Positions 36,291 to 48,320 are shown, numbered from the stretch's first letter. The stretch: 64,000 bases of DNA from Xiphias gladius (GCF_016859285.1 NC_053408.1:7017713-7081712), one strand, 5' to 3'. Notes: generated from the letters alone by a model not told the origin. Translations and numbers: made by a program.

Positions 36291-38037
36291 ATAACTTAAC
36301 CCCAGAATTATCTAAATACCTCATAATAGCTCAACTGACCAGACAGAACATTAAAATTCCACTTACACATAAATGTGCCAATAATAATAATAATAATAAT
36401 GATAATAATCCTACCATACAATATATGATACTTTAACACTGACAGGGGCCAGTCTGCATAATGTGTACTTTTACTTTTGATACCGTCAGTGCATTTTGCT
36501 GATAATACACACATGATTTTTGTTTAAAACTCTGAACCAGAGGTCCTTTTCTTGTAACAGAGTATTTCTGGTCAGACTCATTGGTAAAGCAGCTTGAGCA
36601 GGTTGTTGCTCAAAAACACTTAGAGTTAGTCAGACGCCTCCTGACATGGCACAAGGCTCTGAGGGATGTTATCTTTAAACATTAGCTGGCTTGTAGTGGG
36701 TCAGATGTTAATTATCTGTCCTGTTATCAAGAAAGGGGAGTGAAAAGAAAATGAAATGGCTTTTTTTTAAAGTACTGATACTTAAATGAGATATATTGAT
36801 ATAACAATCCTAAAGCCAAATGCTGATACAAATGTTCATTTTACTTCTTAAGCACTTAAGCAGGATTGTTATTTGTAAATGAGTGTTTTTACATTGTGTT
36901 GTTGCTACTTTTACTTAAATGAAGGATTAGATTGTTCAGATTGTCAAATATTCTAACACGGAATATTTGTGTGGATGAATATGTGCAAATATAATGAGTC
37001 CAGTAGTGCATATGGTATCATAAGTAAATATCTTCTATATCAGGGTTCAGGAATGAGGTTCAGCCATGGGTTAGGGGTTTGAAGTGGAAACACATTCATC
37101 CCTTAGATTTATGAGTAGTTTTTTTTTTTTTTTTTTTGTTTATTTCTTTTTGTTTACTGAAGACAAACAGTTATGCATAAAACTGGTTTAGCATTGTATC
37201 CGAAGGCTGGTGTCATAATTCCTGTCAGTAAGTGAGGACTAACAGAGTTGCAGCAGTTTATGTTAATGTTAAAATGTGGAAAAAAAAAAAAAAAGCAAGT
37301 GAACATATGTTCTGTATTGCACTATGAAACCGGAGATTTAATTGATCATTCGGTCATGGTTGTGCGAAAGTACTGTTCTCGACTCAAAGCTTTTATGGTC
37401 AGATTAGGGCAAACGATATTATTTACCTGCGTTATTTAGCCTGTTGGTTTATTGGACCTCGTTCCAGCGCCCTGCGCTCTTTCAGACGGCGTTGCTCTTT
37501 TCATGTGTGGGCAGCGTTGGATGTGCCACAGGCTCACGCTCGGGGGGGATTGACGTGAGCTTTGTGTTCATACTGGAATCCACAGTAGACTTGTGAGAGG
37601 GTTTTGATGGGAACCACGAAAGGTGAGAGGTCAACCCCCATTAGGGGACCGAGTAGCGTATCCTTGGAGGGGCCAGATCTGGCCCGCGGCTGGTGTTTGT
37701 CTATCAGTGCTCCGCGGGCTATGTAGAGGTCCCCATGCTGCACTGGATGTAGACTCCCACCTATGTCTATGAGGCCTGCCCCCCCCCCCCAAAAAAAAGC
37801 CACACACACACACAATCATAATTTTACTGAATATTGTTCCATATTGTGCCATGTGCCGAGCTTTTAACTTTTTCACCTTGTCGAGAAGGGAACCCACCAG
37901 TACCAGGAAACAGCCCGGCAAAGATCACGCTGATTATTTATTGGCAATCTGCCAAGAAAAAGCGCGAGCGAGCCCTGTTCTTTGCGTGCGTGCGTGCGCG
38001 CGCGCGCGCGAGAGAGAGAGAGGGAGCGTGCGTGTGT

Positions 38038-38046
38038 TTACTGGAA
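38038..38046 (+). promoter_or_regulatory. Candidate STAT half-conserved site upstream of socs3
   Basis: TTACTGGAA fits the TTA-N3-GAA form known in mammalian SOCS3 promoters, about 0.3 kb upstream of the predicted first exon. Single site, not proven. Confidence 0.35.
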
Positions 38047-38205
38047 GAACCTCTGAACGGAGGAGGCGGAGCCTTACGGCTTTACTCACTGGAAACAACC
38101 TCCAGTAACCTTCTCCACACACGGACAGGACTCCTCTGGCAAGATATCGCCGCTGCCACATTCCTCCGCTCAGGAAAGAAACCCGCACACTTTCTGGATA
38201 CTTTT

Positions 38206-38207
<2 letters not shown>

Positions 38208-38240
<33 letters not shown>
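38208..38240. repeat. T homopolymer tract
   Basis: A run of about 33 T upstream of the predicted socs3 first exon, followed by C-interrupted T runs to about 38259. Confidence 0.95.
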
Positions 38241-38309
38241 CTTCTTTTTTTTTCTTTTTGGATTTTAATGCCTGAGTTAATAATTCATCTAGCACTACTC
38301 TCGGGTAGT

Positions 38310-38369
38310 TTGCATATATTTTCCCTTGGCGACGAGCGGCTGCGGTGCGGGGCTGAACATATCCGCAAG
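38310..38369 (+). promoter_or_regulatory. socs3: Predicted socs3 core promoter and 5' UTR exon end
   Basis: A TATA-like TATATT at 38315-38320 lies within gtttgcatatattttcc. A GC-rich stretch follows, ending atccgcaag|gtaagt with a strong donor at 38370. Mammalian SOCS3 has a 5' UTR intron in this position. The transcription start is not visible, and the acceptor (for example ctcccag at 39243-39249) is inferred. Confidence 0.45.
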
Positions 38370-38936
38370 GTAAGTTAAAAGACAGTGAAAAGACACCTAA
38401 CGCGGGTCGCCGTGCATCGCTGCAGCGGGCGACGCGGCAGAGAAGACGGGGTAACGGTGCAGGATAACGCACGGCAGTTGTTACTTAGCCGCTCGGGTCC
38501 GATGGTGCTGAAGGTGTGATAATGGGGTTTTGCAGAATTGTGAATGGTGGTCCGACTTCCAGACCAGCGGCTCTGTCGCGGTCCTGAATCGTTATGGCGC
38601 CTCCCGCCTCGCCCCCCCGTCCCTCTGTCCCGCACTGTCCTGCCGAGCCGGCTTTAATTCCTCTAGCCTGCAGGGGATCCGAGCAGAGCACCAGACCAGA
38701 CGGGACACCTTTTTAGTCACAGTGAAACCGGAGAATGGGGCCTCTGTGTCGCGGCCGAGCAGGGAATAAGGCGTTATTCAGTGAATTGAGGGGGAGAAGG
38801 GGGAAAAAAAAAAAAAAAAAAGCGCGACGGACTCTTTCGCAGTGACCCCGTTTCTGAAATCCCTTGTTGCGGTGCGCACGATCGAAGACAATTGAGAGCA
38901 ATCAGGATCCAGTTGCTGTCTGGCTGCACGGTGCTG

Positions 38937-38954
38937 CAGCAGCAGCAGCAGCAG
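38937..38954. repeat. (CAG)6 tract in predicted socs3 5' intron
   Basis: Six CAG units. Non-coding if the predicted intron 1 is right. Confidence 0.85.
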
Positions 38955-39466
38955 CGGCGCGAGTGAGCGAGGATTCATTTAAACTAAATGGAAACCTGCA
39001 CGCTCGCTGCCCAGTCTTGCCTTATGCATTTGTCATAGTCGCCATAACTGCATCATATGGGGGTAAACCGAAAGCTCCAGTGTGCTCGTCTTTTTTCTTT
39101 TTTTTATGTCAATGCTTATGTATCAGTGTAAGTTTCAAAGGAGACCGCATTGCCTCAGTGTAGCCAGCTTCTGCATGTGTGCATCATCCTATAACATGAA
39201 GAAAATGTCTCATCTGTACTCCATCCTTTCCTGCTCGCCCCCCTCCCAGCTGTGTTTAGGTGCTCTCTCCCAGCCCCTCTCTGGATGCATCAGACTCCTC
39301 TGCCCCGGGGCCCTGGACCCGGTGTGTGACCCCGCCGCCCTCACCCCACTCACCCTCTCTTTCCTCTCCCTCTGCCCCAAACTCCCCTCCACCTGTCTGC
39401 CTCGACGCTCCCGTTCTGGGCCCCCTGCCTCTCGACCAGCAGGGAGAGGCAGGGGGCCATGGCGCC

Positions 39467-40263
39467 ATGGTAACCTTCAGCGGACTCAACCCCCTCGCCA
39501 TGAGCAGCGCGCCCCCTCCGGAGGGCAGGGTTCAGGGGTCCAGCTTTACCCCACATCACTACAAGCCCTTCAGTTCGCATGCCCACTACCAACAGGTCAG
39601 TCTCACCTGAGGTTTTAGAGAAGCAGCTGTGTGTAGTATTGAAGTCTAAAAACTGGTCCTGGCTGATGACTCTTAATAACGGAGGTTTCTCTCTGCCTAT
39701 TTCAGGTGATGCGTGCATTGCGTAAGCTCCAGGAGAGTGGGTTTTACTGGGGAGCTGTGGGAGGCCGGGAGGCCAGCTCCCTCCTGCGCTCTGAACCACC
39801 AGGCACTTTCCTGATCCGAGACTCCTCGGACCACCACCACTTCTTCACCCTGTCTGTCCAGACGGCTCGAGGAACCAAGAACCTGCGAATTCACAGCGAG
39901 GGAGGCGGCTTCTTCCTACAGCCAGACCCCCAAAACACCCAAGAGCCCCCGCAGTTTGATTGCGTGCTGAAACTCATAGCGCACTACATGGGGAAAGGGC
40001 CCGATGCTGGAATGGGCAGAGAAGGGGCATGTGGGGGAAACTCAGGAGAGGCAGAAATGAAAGGGCGCCACGTTTATCTGATACACACCGGCGGAGAGAG
40101 GATCCCCCTGGAGTTGCGGCGACCCCTCTCAACTTCTCTCTCGTCCTTGCAGCACATGTGCAGGAGGACCTTGAACAACCAAGGCCTGGGGGGGTCGGAG
40201 CGAGCAGAGCAGCTCCCGCACACACTTAGAGACTTTCTGGAGGAGTACGATGCTCCTATATGA
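39467..40263 (+). CDS. socs3: Suppressor of cytokine signaling 3
   Basis: Two coding exons, 39467-39595 and 39706-40263, give 228 residues (human 225). SOCS3 shuts off JAK-STAT signalling: it binds cytokine receptors and JAKs and recruits an Elongin B/C-Cullin 5 ubiquitin ligase. Visible parts: the MVT start; a kinase-inhibitory region YKPFSS (residues 32-37, aligned with LKTFSS, key Phe kept); an extended SH2 helix RKLQESGFYWG; an SH2 core with GTFLIRDSSD and HFFTLSV; a Gly-rich, low-complexity insert in place of the mammalian PEST segment (MGREGACGGNSGE); and a SOCS box with SLQHMCRRTL (BC box) and LPHTLRDFLEEYDAPI (Cul5 box). The start ATG 39467 has gccATGG context; a second ATG 8 bp upstream (39459) is out of frame. 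Teleosts have two socs3 paralogs; the diverged N-terminus suggests the b-type copy but this was not tested. Confidence 0.93.
39596..39705 (+). other. socs3: 110-bp intron inside the socs3 coding region
   Basis: The donor is cag|gtcagt and the acceptor ctatttcag|gtg, phase 0, between Gln43 and Val44. Reading through gives a stop after three codons (GTC AGT CTC ACC TGA region), so removal is needed to join the start to the SH2 domain. Confidence 0.85.
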
Positions 40264-42430
40264 CTGACTGGAACTGCACGGGTCCCTCTGCATGGACCAG
40301 CTGCATGGAAGATAGCACAGATAAGGTCTCAGTGCATACGTGAACATGTGCGCCATCAGAGACTGACCAGAGTTAGCCTTAGATGCGAATTTGGGGTCAG
40401 TTTTTCCTAGTGGCCAGAATCAGCTGATCCCAGATCTGTTTCAACACTGACAGACACCACCAACCTGGGGTTTGGGATCAGGAGTGCGATTTGGGTAACC
40501 AATGATTACCTCGTCAGTCCTGCATTGCAAAAACTGACCGCTAATGTGAGTGGCAGATTAAGCCAGAGGTCAAATGTCAGTGTTTCTTACGACTGACTCA
40601 GACGCAGAGCAGAGCCTCGTAGAAGATTAACCCGATTGGTCGATATTAAGAATTACAGTGACGGCGTGATCAATACACCACCAGTGGTCCCTGTGGGTTT
40701 AATTCGCTTGGGGAGAAACCTCTCCTCCCCTCTCTCAGCCTTAAATTTAACATTTAAGCAGTTTGGATCACTGGACAGAGAGAAAGGCGGCAAAGAACAG
40801 AGAGGCTTAGAGGAGGTGAAGGAAGGAGAAGTTACAGAGAAAAGGCAAAGTCCAAACAAGGGGCCCAAAGCAGAGAACTTGCAGTATTTGTTTGTCTTAG
40901 TGTCCGTGTGTATTTGTGTGTTGCGGTGGTGCACACATTTCAATTGCTGCTTCCCGCAAATGTTGCCTCATTGAGGGGAGTAGAGCGGTCATGCACGCTA
41001 CCCTCACACACATACACACACAGGTGCGGGCCCACATGTAGGTTTGTTAGCATGGGAACAAAAGAACAAAAAGCATTGCAAAGCATCTTCTCCCTCTCCT
41101 GTTTTGTTTCTTTTTTTTTCTCCTCCATTACCCATTCCCTGCCCCTCTTTTTTTTGTTTTTGTTTCGGAATTACATGTGCGCTTTGACAGTGACAGAAAA
41201 CAGACTGCTGTTGTGGAGACAAAAGCTCGTTACTGAGACAAAAAGCCTTGGCACGGGACCAAACAAAACATCAGAACTTTATTTTTATCCAGACTGGCTG
41301 GAAAAATGTCAGCAACACTGTAAAGCTCCCTGGGGAATGACGATGATGATGATCCTAGAGATTGGTGGAGGCTGGGGAGGGTGAGAAGAGGGACTGAACT
41401 AAGGAGAGAGGAGAGCGGGAAATGGGATTAGGAAAAGGAAATTGAAGAGGACAGAGAAATGGGGAGGGGGTTAGGGTGGGGGAGAAGGGGGAGGAGACAT
41501 ACTGGTATACAGCTAAACAAAAACATTGACTGGATTGTTGTCCCAGACTTAGAGGAAATGATACAGCTCAACAGGACGCTGCTCCTGTAAATATAAATCA
41601 AGGTTTGCCAGAAGCCCCATGTTAAAAAGAAAGGTTTGACTGAGTCTTAATTCTGTTATTTAGACACTCACACTAATTTCCTCTTTACATTATCATCTCG
41701 GTCTTATGTCTTTTTTTGAAAATGTGATGGTGTGCTTGAGTGTCTGTCTTCTCTCTCCCTCCTGGATTTCTTAAATCACCATTCATGAAGGCGATAAGAG
41801 AGGAAATGAACTGTTTTGCCGACGGTTTAATACCTGTAACTTGAGAAAAGTTTTTTTTCGCCCTGTCTACCTTCCATTGTTACCTCTGAAACAGGAGCGG
41901 GCAGTTGGGTGTGTCTGTCTGAATGTCTAGGGAACAAAAGATTCCCCTGAACTGATTCTTTAAAAAAAAAAAAAAAAAAAACCTAAAAAAAAAACTAAAA
42001 AAAACACCTTTTGTAAAACAAAGTATAAGACTCAGATTTGATCAAAATAGTTTTTTCTGTGTTTGACCAGTGCTCATACTCACCTGTGATCCATATTGGA
42101 GTGGTAGCCTTTTTACACCATAAAATTTTGTGATCTCACGTGGCCACTTGAGACAAGAGCGCTGTAGTGCACCATAGCGATACACAGTTTTGGTCAAATC
42201 TCGGTCTTATTTTCCCCCATCAACACCAAGTCTGTACATGTGTCGCACCGTTGGACCACACATGTATGTGAGTCATTTGTCTTTTATAAAGACTCTGTTG
42301 CAAAATGCTGGCCACTTGTCTGGCAAAATACAAGCTGTATTACCTGAAATGACAAAGCATTACAAGAAATAAATGAAAAGGAACATTGCACATATTTATA
42401 TTTCTAAAATATTTCAGTAATTTATATTAA
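40264..42430 (+). other. socs3: Probable socs3 3' UTR
   Basis: There is no coding frame. An A-rich region lies at 41961-42005 and AATAAA at 42367-42372, with an AU-rich stretch around 42394-42440 (atatttatatt, agtaatttatatt). A length near 2.1 kb is plausible for SOCS3 messages, but the end is inferred. Confidence 0.5.
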
Positions 42431-43090
42431 AGAGCACTATTTTTACAAAAGTCAATGCGTTTGCCCTGTGTGTTACTTCGCTGTTTGTTTGCTTCGCTTT
42501 TCTCTCTTACTTCACCGAGTCAATATTGACTTGATAAACTCTAACTTACCGTAATGTATTGTAAGACAGTCTGTATTCCAGCAATGCTTGGCCTCAACAA
42601 GATTATTTATTGACAAATTGGATTTCCTAGTTAAACAAAGCAGTGTTTATTCAGTCAGCAGGCCTTTAAAGAGTCGCACCAGGCTACGTGCAGCGGGAGG
42701 AGGACACGCATTCATTATAGGGTTAAAATTACTGCAATCATCATCTCTTGTTTTCACTGCTGGGGCATTATGGGTAAATTCCATAGGACATATAGTAAGG
42801 GGCGGGGACCAGATTTTGTCAGACATGCCCTGCAGATTTACACAACACACACACAGTAACAAAGGGATTCCCAGAAGCACACAGTTGAGTTAACACCATC
42901 ACAAATACACACACACACACACATGCGCGCACACACACACACGCACGCACTTACACTTTGACACAGCAGTTACTGTGCAGAAAGCTCACTTTGGGCTGGA
43001 CCTAACTGGAAAGGAATGCAGCGGGGTTTTATACATCCCGCCCGAGGGTCTGAGTGAGGATGGTGTCCTCTAGAGAGCGTATGGATATAC

Positions 43091-43192
43091 GTGTGTGTGT
43101 GTGTGTGTGAGTGTGAGTGTGTGTGTGTGTGTGTGAGAGAGGTCAAATAGGTGAAAGGGTCCATGTGGAGGAGATTTATGACGACCTGTGGT

Positions 43193-43226
<34 letters not shown>
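43091..43226. repeat. Two (GT)n microsatellites
   Basis: Tracts at 43091-43135 (with GA interruptions) and 43197-43226, separated by 60 bp of unique sequence. Confidence 0.95.
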
Positions 43227-43231
<5 letters not shown>

Positions 43232-43469
43232 GTTGGTCTAGCTAGATTGCTGCTGGTAAAATTAAGCAAGAGATGAGTTTCTCCATTCCTATATTCCTTT
43301 CTCTCTCTCACACACGCACGCACGCACACACGCACGCACAGTTCCCATTCCCTGCATACCTAGTGTTCTGTCTGAGGCTGGCTTCCAGGAAAGAGGCACT
43401 TTAATTGAGTTGAGTTTTTACGGCTTGCCTGGTGTTAGTGTGTGTATGGGAAAAAGTGAATGAGGTGTC

Positions 43470-43471
<2 letters not shown>

Positions 43472-43513
<42 letters not shown>
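43472..43513. repeat. (TG)n microsatellite
   Basis: About 21 units 3' of socs3. Confidence 0.95.
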
Positions 43514-43520
<7 letters not shown>

Positions 43521-43718
43521 CATAGGGGACTCCATCTGGAGAGAACAGAATGAAGGAAAAAAAGCAAAACAATGCAGCAAGAGCTGCAAAGAGTTTAGGT
43601 TTAAAAAAAACAAAAACAAATGTGATGTGAAACTGAAATGTTCATAATTTTCACACCAAGTAGAGAAGGTCACTGAAATAATACATACATAGTCCATTAC
43701 ACCATTAAAACACACTCA

Positions 43719-43719
<1 letters not shown>

Positions 43720-43757
<38 letters not shown>

Positions 43758-43774
43758 ACACACACACACACACA
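43720..43774. repeat. (CA)n microsatellite
   Basis: About 27 units with one GA interruption, opposite in strand sense to its neighbours on both sides. Confidence 0.95.
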
Positions 43775-43942
43775 AGTGACAGTGGGACTGAGAGGAAAAT
43801 GTTTGATAACTGTTTTTACAGCTTACCTTGGATCAGGTAATTACAGTGATTCAAAAACTCAGCCCCATGGTTCCTTATTTTGCTATGACAGTTACGGGAA
43901 AAAATGTGTGTGTGACTAAAGTTGCTGCTTGTATGCCTGTCT

Positions 43943-43948
<6 letters not shown>

Positions 43949-43996
<48 letters not shown>
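43949..43996. repeat. (GT)n microsatellite
   Basis: About 24 units. Confidence 0.95.
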
Positions 43997-44004
<8 letters not shown>

Positions 44005-44703
44005 GAATGTGGGTAGGTGAAACCATTTGTTTATGAGAGGAAGACTGAGTGGGCACTTATAGACAAAAATGACGTATTTCAGGAGGCAAACAGAAATGAG
44101 TCTTCTTCCCAAAATCCAACCAGAATAATCCAGTTTTACACACAAACACACGCACACATTGTCTAAATAAGCCAGCTCAGCTCACTGTGACTCATTTTAT
44201 GTTCCCCATAGTTGCCTGGTTAGTGGGGCTGGAATATTTTGGCTGTATCCTTCGCTCCTCTCGTGAATCTCACACACTCATAGAAAGTCTTTCCACCATG
44301 ATTCATTTTTTCGGGTAATGACTTGCTGTGTCCAGCTCAACAGTTGTCAACAGTGTCCTGGCCAAGCACAACACCCGGCTCTCAAACAACTGAGCTCGGT
44401 TCGGGGTTTTTTTTTTTTTTTTTACAACAATTAAAACGTTCACACCAAAGTTTGGGCTCATAGCTTCAATATCATGTTTTAAGGCAGCAGGACTTGAGGA
44501 AATGTGTAGCAAGTTGAGTGGTGAGAATATTTTTAAAATGAGCTGATTTGACTGATAATGTTCTTGCAGTCTAATTAAAATCTAAGTGTTATTAAATAGT
44601 TGTCTCATTTCATATTCGAGCCGATGCCAAAGTCAACAGTGTCAAGCATAGAAGGTTATTAAAGAGTCAGAATATGCCCTGCATCGAGCAATCCACAGTG
44701 GTC

Positions 44704-44853
44704 TTCCAGGAAGGGCCTCCAGTTTGCTGATTATTTCTTCCAGGAAGGCTTTTTGTTGGCTGATCGGCAGTTATAGGAAAGACGTTTGGTTGGCCCATCA
44801 GCTCGAGTATTGTCACAGCCGCTTCTGATAAAGCTAGAACCAGCTTCCAGGAA
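44704..44853 (+). promoter_or_regulatory. Cluster of three perfect STAT (GAS) motifs 3' of socs3
   Basis: TTCCAGGAA occurs exactly at 44704-44712, 44738-44746 and 44845-44853. A fourth copy is at 43383-43391. Each fits the STAT consensus TTC-N3-GAA. The first two lie in an imperfect 34-bp direct repeat (tcttccaggaagg ... ctgat). STAT proteins induce SOCS3, so a downstream enhancer is an inference from position and motif. Confidence 0.45.
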
Positions 44854-45180
44854 ACCAGAGATTTACCCTCCAGCATTCCATCATTCCTTCACCATCAACG
44901 CACACAGAGAGAGACAGAGAGAAAGAGAGGGAGCAGAAGGGGTATAACAGGGACGTGGATCAATAAAAACCATATGGGAAGCATACAGATCGGGAAATGC
45001 ACTCAGAAACATGTATATGCACTTGTATTGTGTGTGCACAAGCCTGTAAAGACCCACACAGTCTTGACCTGCACTCATTGACCAGCTCACTGTGACACAT
45101 GCAGACACACACACACTCAGTCAAACCACGGTGTTTTTCTAAGCCGACTATTCATCACCCCCCACCCCACCCCACCACCA

Positions 45181-45181
<1 letters not shown>

Positions 45182-45212
<31 letters not shown>
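45182..45212. repeat. (CA)n microsatellite
   Basis: About 15 units preceded by a C-rich, CCCCACCCCACC-like patch. Confidence 0.95.
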
Positions 45213-45214
<2 letters not shown>

Positions 45215-46491
45215 ATTCTCTCACTGCAGCATTTGAAACTCATTGTGACTAACTTTATTTTCTCTTAAATCATCACTGAAATCGTTTTCCCGTAACACCT
45301 GGACAGCCTAACGGATGGGTGTGCCCATGCTGTTACTGGCTAGAGGAGCAAAGAAAACCACCTGGGATGACCTGAAATGTACAAAACAGGTTGTAAAAGG
45401 TAGTTGTGAGGCAATGTTGTAGTAGGCGCAGTGTCATTGTTTTATTGAAGAGGTGGATTTTTTTTTTTTTTGCTGTTTGTTTTTGGTCTCCATTCACAGC
45501 TGTGCAAGCGTAGCGGCAGGGAAGCTCCGATGCCAAATGGCTTACTGTAACGGCATGGACTCAGACCAAACCCTCCAACACTCTCAGGTGTCACTGGGAC
45601 CCCCTCAGCCAGCAAACAGGGCTGTGTAATATTTGAACCTGAGTACAAGCACTAACACATGCACATACATATGTGGTGAGTTAGTGGTTTTTTGGTCATG
45701 AATGAAGGGCAACGCCCATGATTTACCTGCAGCGGTGGAAGAAATACCTCGGTCCTTTAAGAAAATGCAGCAATGCTACAATGGAAAGACACTCCGCTGC
45801 ACTCACAATTTAACTGTGTTGTAAAAATGAACAATTATTAGTAAAATGTACTCAAGTAACAAAAGCACTCATTGTAAGTAAAGAGTATGGTCAAGTTTCA
45901 GTGTCAAGTGAAACCCTGCATCTCCACTTTTGGGGATTTACATTCTTTCAGATGCGCTGACAAAAGAAAGAAAGAAAAAGACACAAACAGAAGAGAAGAC
46001 GGAGGGAAGAAGCAAAACAGGAAAGAGGGAAATATATAATGCAACAAGCAAGGAAGAAATTAAGTAATGAAAGAAGGAAATAAAGATTATTATATTTGTG
46101 ACTGACAAGGTTCATTCTTAAATTTGGAAACAAAAGTTTGAAAAAACATCTTTATCGAGGTCCACAATCCTTCACAGCAGATGGAGTGGTTAGACTCCAG
46201 CCATGTCTCCTTGTTTTCCTCAGGGTATGACATTAATAGAATTAAACTCCATCCACTGAGGAAGACAGTGAGACGCGCTTGAAAGTTCTAGAAGAAGCTA
46301 GTAAGCACCCATTGAGTTAAATTTTTATTTTATATTAACATATATTAGTGATGTTTATAAATTTAATTATGAGTTGGGAAGCATTTATTTGCTTTCTTGC
46401 ACATATATATTTTTTTATATACTGCACAAATCAAAATGTTAACCTCGTGATGGTGCTAGATAAAAGGTCATTAAAGGTCACAAGGACTATA

Positions 46492-46808
46492 GCTGTTTCC
46501 AAAATCACTCCCTTGTTCACTCATTCACTACTCCCCATGTACCAGACACTCAGTAGTTTACTGAGAAGTAAATCAAGATTTCGGAGACTCAAAAATCATC
46601 GTCGTCCATGAGACGCATTGCATTATGGGATTGTTGGCATGAAAGTAGTGTACATGCAGTGAACGCCATTTGTCATTCCTTTGTGGGAATTTTTGTTGGC
46701 ATTATATGGTAAATAAATTTACACTCTGAATTTAGGCACTAAAATAAAATGGTGGACAGCAAATATAGCGCACAACACAGTAAGTAGGTAGTGATTTCGG
46801 ACACAGCA
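46492..46808. mobile_element. MITE with about 20-bp terminal inverted repeats
   Basis: The left end GCTGTTTCCAAAATCACTCC pairs with the right end, read on the other strand as GCTGTGTCCGAAATCACTAC (17 of 20 match). The interior has cactcagtagtttactgaga and tgcattatgggattgttgg. Target duplication not evident. Confidence 0.7.
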
Positions 46809-46837
46809 AAGGTTTGTTTGCACTACATTGCATAGGG

Positions 46838-47194
46838 ATCGATCCAACAGTTGTCAAGGCATTGCACCAAAAATGTCAGCCTCACAGTGGCACTAGTGGA
46901 AGTTTGATTGGAATTTATCCGCTCAGGGGTATGACCGCCAAACTATGTGCAAATTTATCTTGTCCAAATCCGTATGTTTGACAGGATAAATTACCTTTGA
47001 CCTGCAGGAAACATTAGGGGATCAACAAAGTCATTAAAGTTCATCCTCTGGGGACCATGAAACGTTGTTCAGACATTCATCCACACACACGGCTCATCAT
47101 GCAATCCATCCAATAACTGTTGAGGTATTTCGGTCTGGACCAAAGTGGTGGGCCGACTGACTGGCAGTGCCATCCCTAGAGCCACACCGCTAGT
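46838..47194 (+). repeat. Dispersed fish repeat, unknown class
   Basis: The blocks gatccaacagttgtcaaggc, cacagtggcactagtggaag, gcaatccatccaataactgt, ggtctggaccaaagtggtgg and ccatccctagagccacaccg belong to a repeat I recognise from fish DNA. No coding frame. Confidence 0.5.
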
Positions 47195-48182
47195 TTTACT
47201 AAAAAGTACATTTCCGTTTGAAATAATGTTAATTATCTGCTCTTTGGTAACTGTACTTACAGTTGTTATTCCCACTTCTGTTTACTTGCCAGCACACAGT
47301 CATTCTGTTACATTCGCACACACTGTCAAAGTCAACACTACTGCTGAGTGTATGAATTGACAGCAGTAAGAAAAGTGTGTGGGAGATGGTGTCAGTCTCT
47401 GGCCGTCAGTCTGTTACATAATAAGGAGGCGACTAACATCAGAGACACTCCACATCCCCTGGTATTCCTTTGTCGATACTCTTCCATTGTGGTTTCCACA
47501 TTGGATAAAAAAAATCATTAACAGTCTCATCTCTTTTTCCCTCCCTGAAGCTACACTTACACTACCAGCTGGAATATCACTGTCACAAAAAAAAAAAAAA
47601 AAAAAACATTCTTTCATGAGTTAAGACCAAAATGGCTTTCTGGGTTTGTTTCAAATTATACACTAGCTTTAACAGGGTTTTCTCTGGAAATCACAATCAA
47701 CAGTAGCCCTCAACCCAAACTAAAGATTTTTCACATGAACACCAGTTCTCTTCTGCCAATAACTGACAGGCTCCGCTGTTTCATCTCAACAAGGATCCAA
47801 TTGGATTAAACAACCCTCAATGCTGAGCCCTCTGCACTGAGTCCATTCAGCCACTGACCCACCACAGCACGCAGCCCCCAACATAAAACAAATGGCACTG
47901 CTTGGGCTCTAGTGTGTATGTGTGTGTGCATATTTAACTGATTTCACCTTGTGAGAACAGCCCACTCATTATAGACAAATAAACATTGCTTTATTTGAAT
48001 ACTCTTTTTCCCGCAAAAGGTGGAATTTACACACACAGAAACACACACGCTCTCTCATGACCCCCCCCCCATCCCGTTCTCTCTGTTTTTTTTAAATGTG
48101 AAGGATCACATTTGTTCCTGAAAGAAGAAAACAGGGGGCCCGCTGTGTGTGTGCACCCAGCAGTGAACAGCATCTGAATGCA

Positions 48183-48278
48183 AGAGCCAATCAGAGAGCT
48201 GTATACGCACTGAGCCCCCCAAGTACTGCTGGTTTATAGGGCTCAGCTTCAGAGAAGTCACATGACTTCCCAGAGAGC

Positions 48279-48320
<42 letters not shown>
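48183..48320 (+). promoter_or_regulatory. Promoter-like patch: CCAAT, TTTATAGG, (GA)n
   Basis: gagccaatcagag at about 48184-48196, a TATA-like ggtttataggg near 48230-48240, and a pure (GA)n run at 48281-48317. No open reading frame of note follows. It could serve an unseen non-coding transcript or be chance. Confidence 0.25.

Larger units (their letters stand above)
34376..38280. other. Interval between divergent pgs1 and socs3
   Basis: About 3.9 kb. It holds a CTGCAACTA-family copy (34543-34925), TACTTAAGTA-type repeat fragments near 34980-35170 and 35954-36130, an L2-like 3' tail near 36180-36290 followed by (AAT)n at 36381-36411, and a G/C-rich stretch at 37440-37800 with a minus-strand open frame I cannot assign. 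The pgs1 promoter should lie just right of 34375. Confidence 0.5.

Noticed and set aside
38170-38472. Minus-strand frame with a Lys-rich C-terminus
   Set aside because: The Lys run is the long T tract read backwards; it overlaps the predicted socs3 first exon and shows no family.
39082-39618. 178-codon plus-strand frame overlapping socs3 exon 1
   Set aside because: It runs in another frame through the predicted 5' UTR and intron; its Pro/Ser-rich content reflects C-rich DNA and it has no family match.
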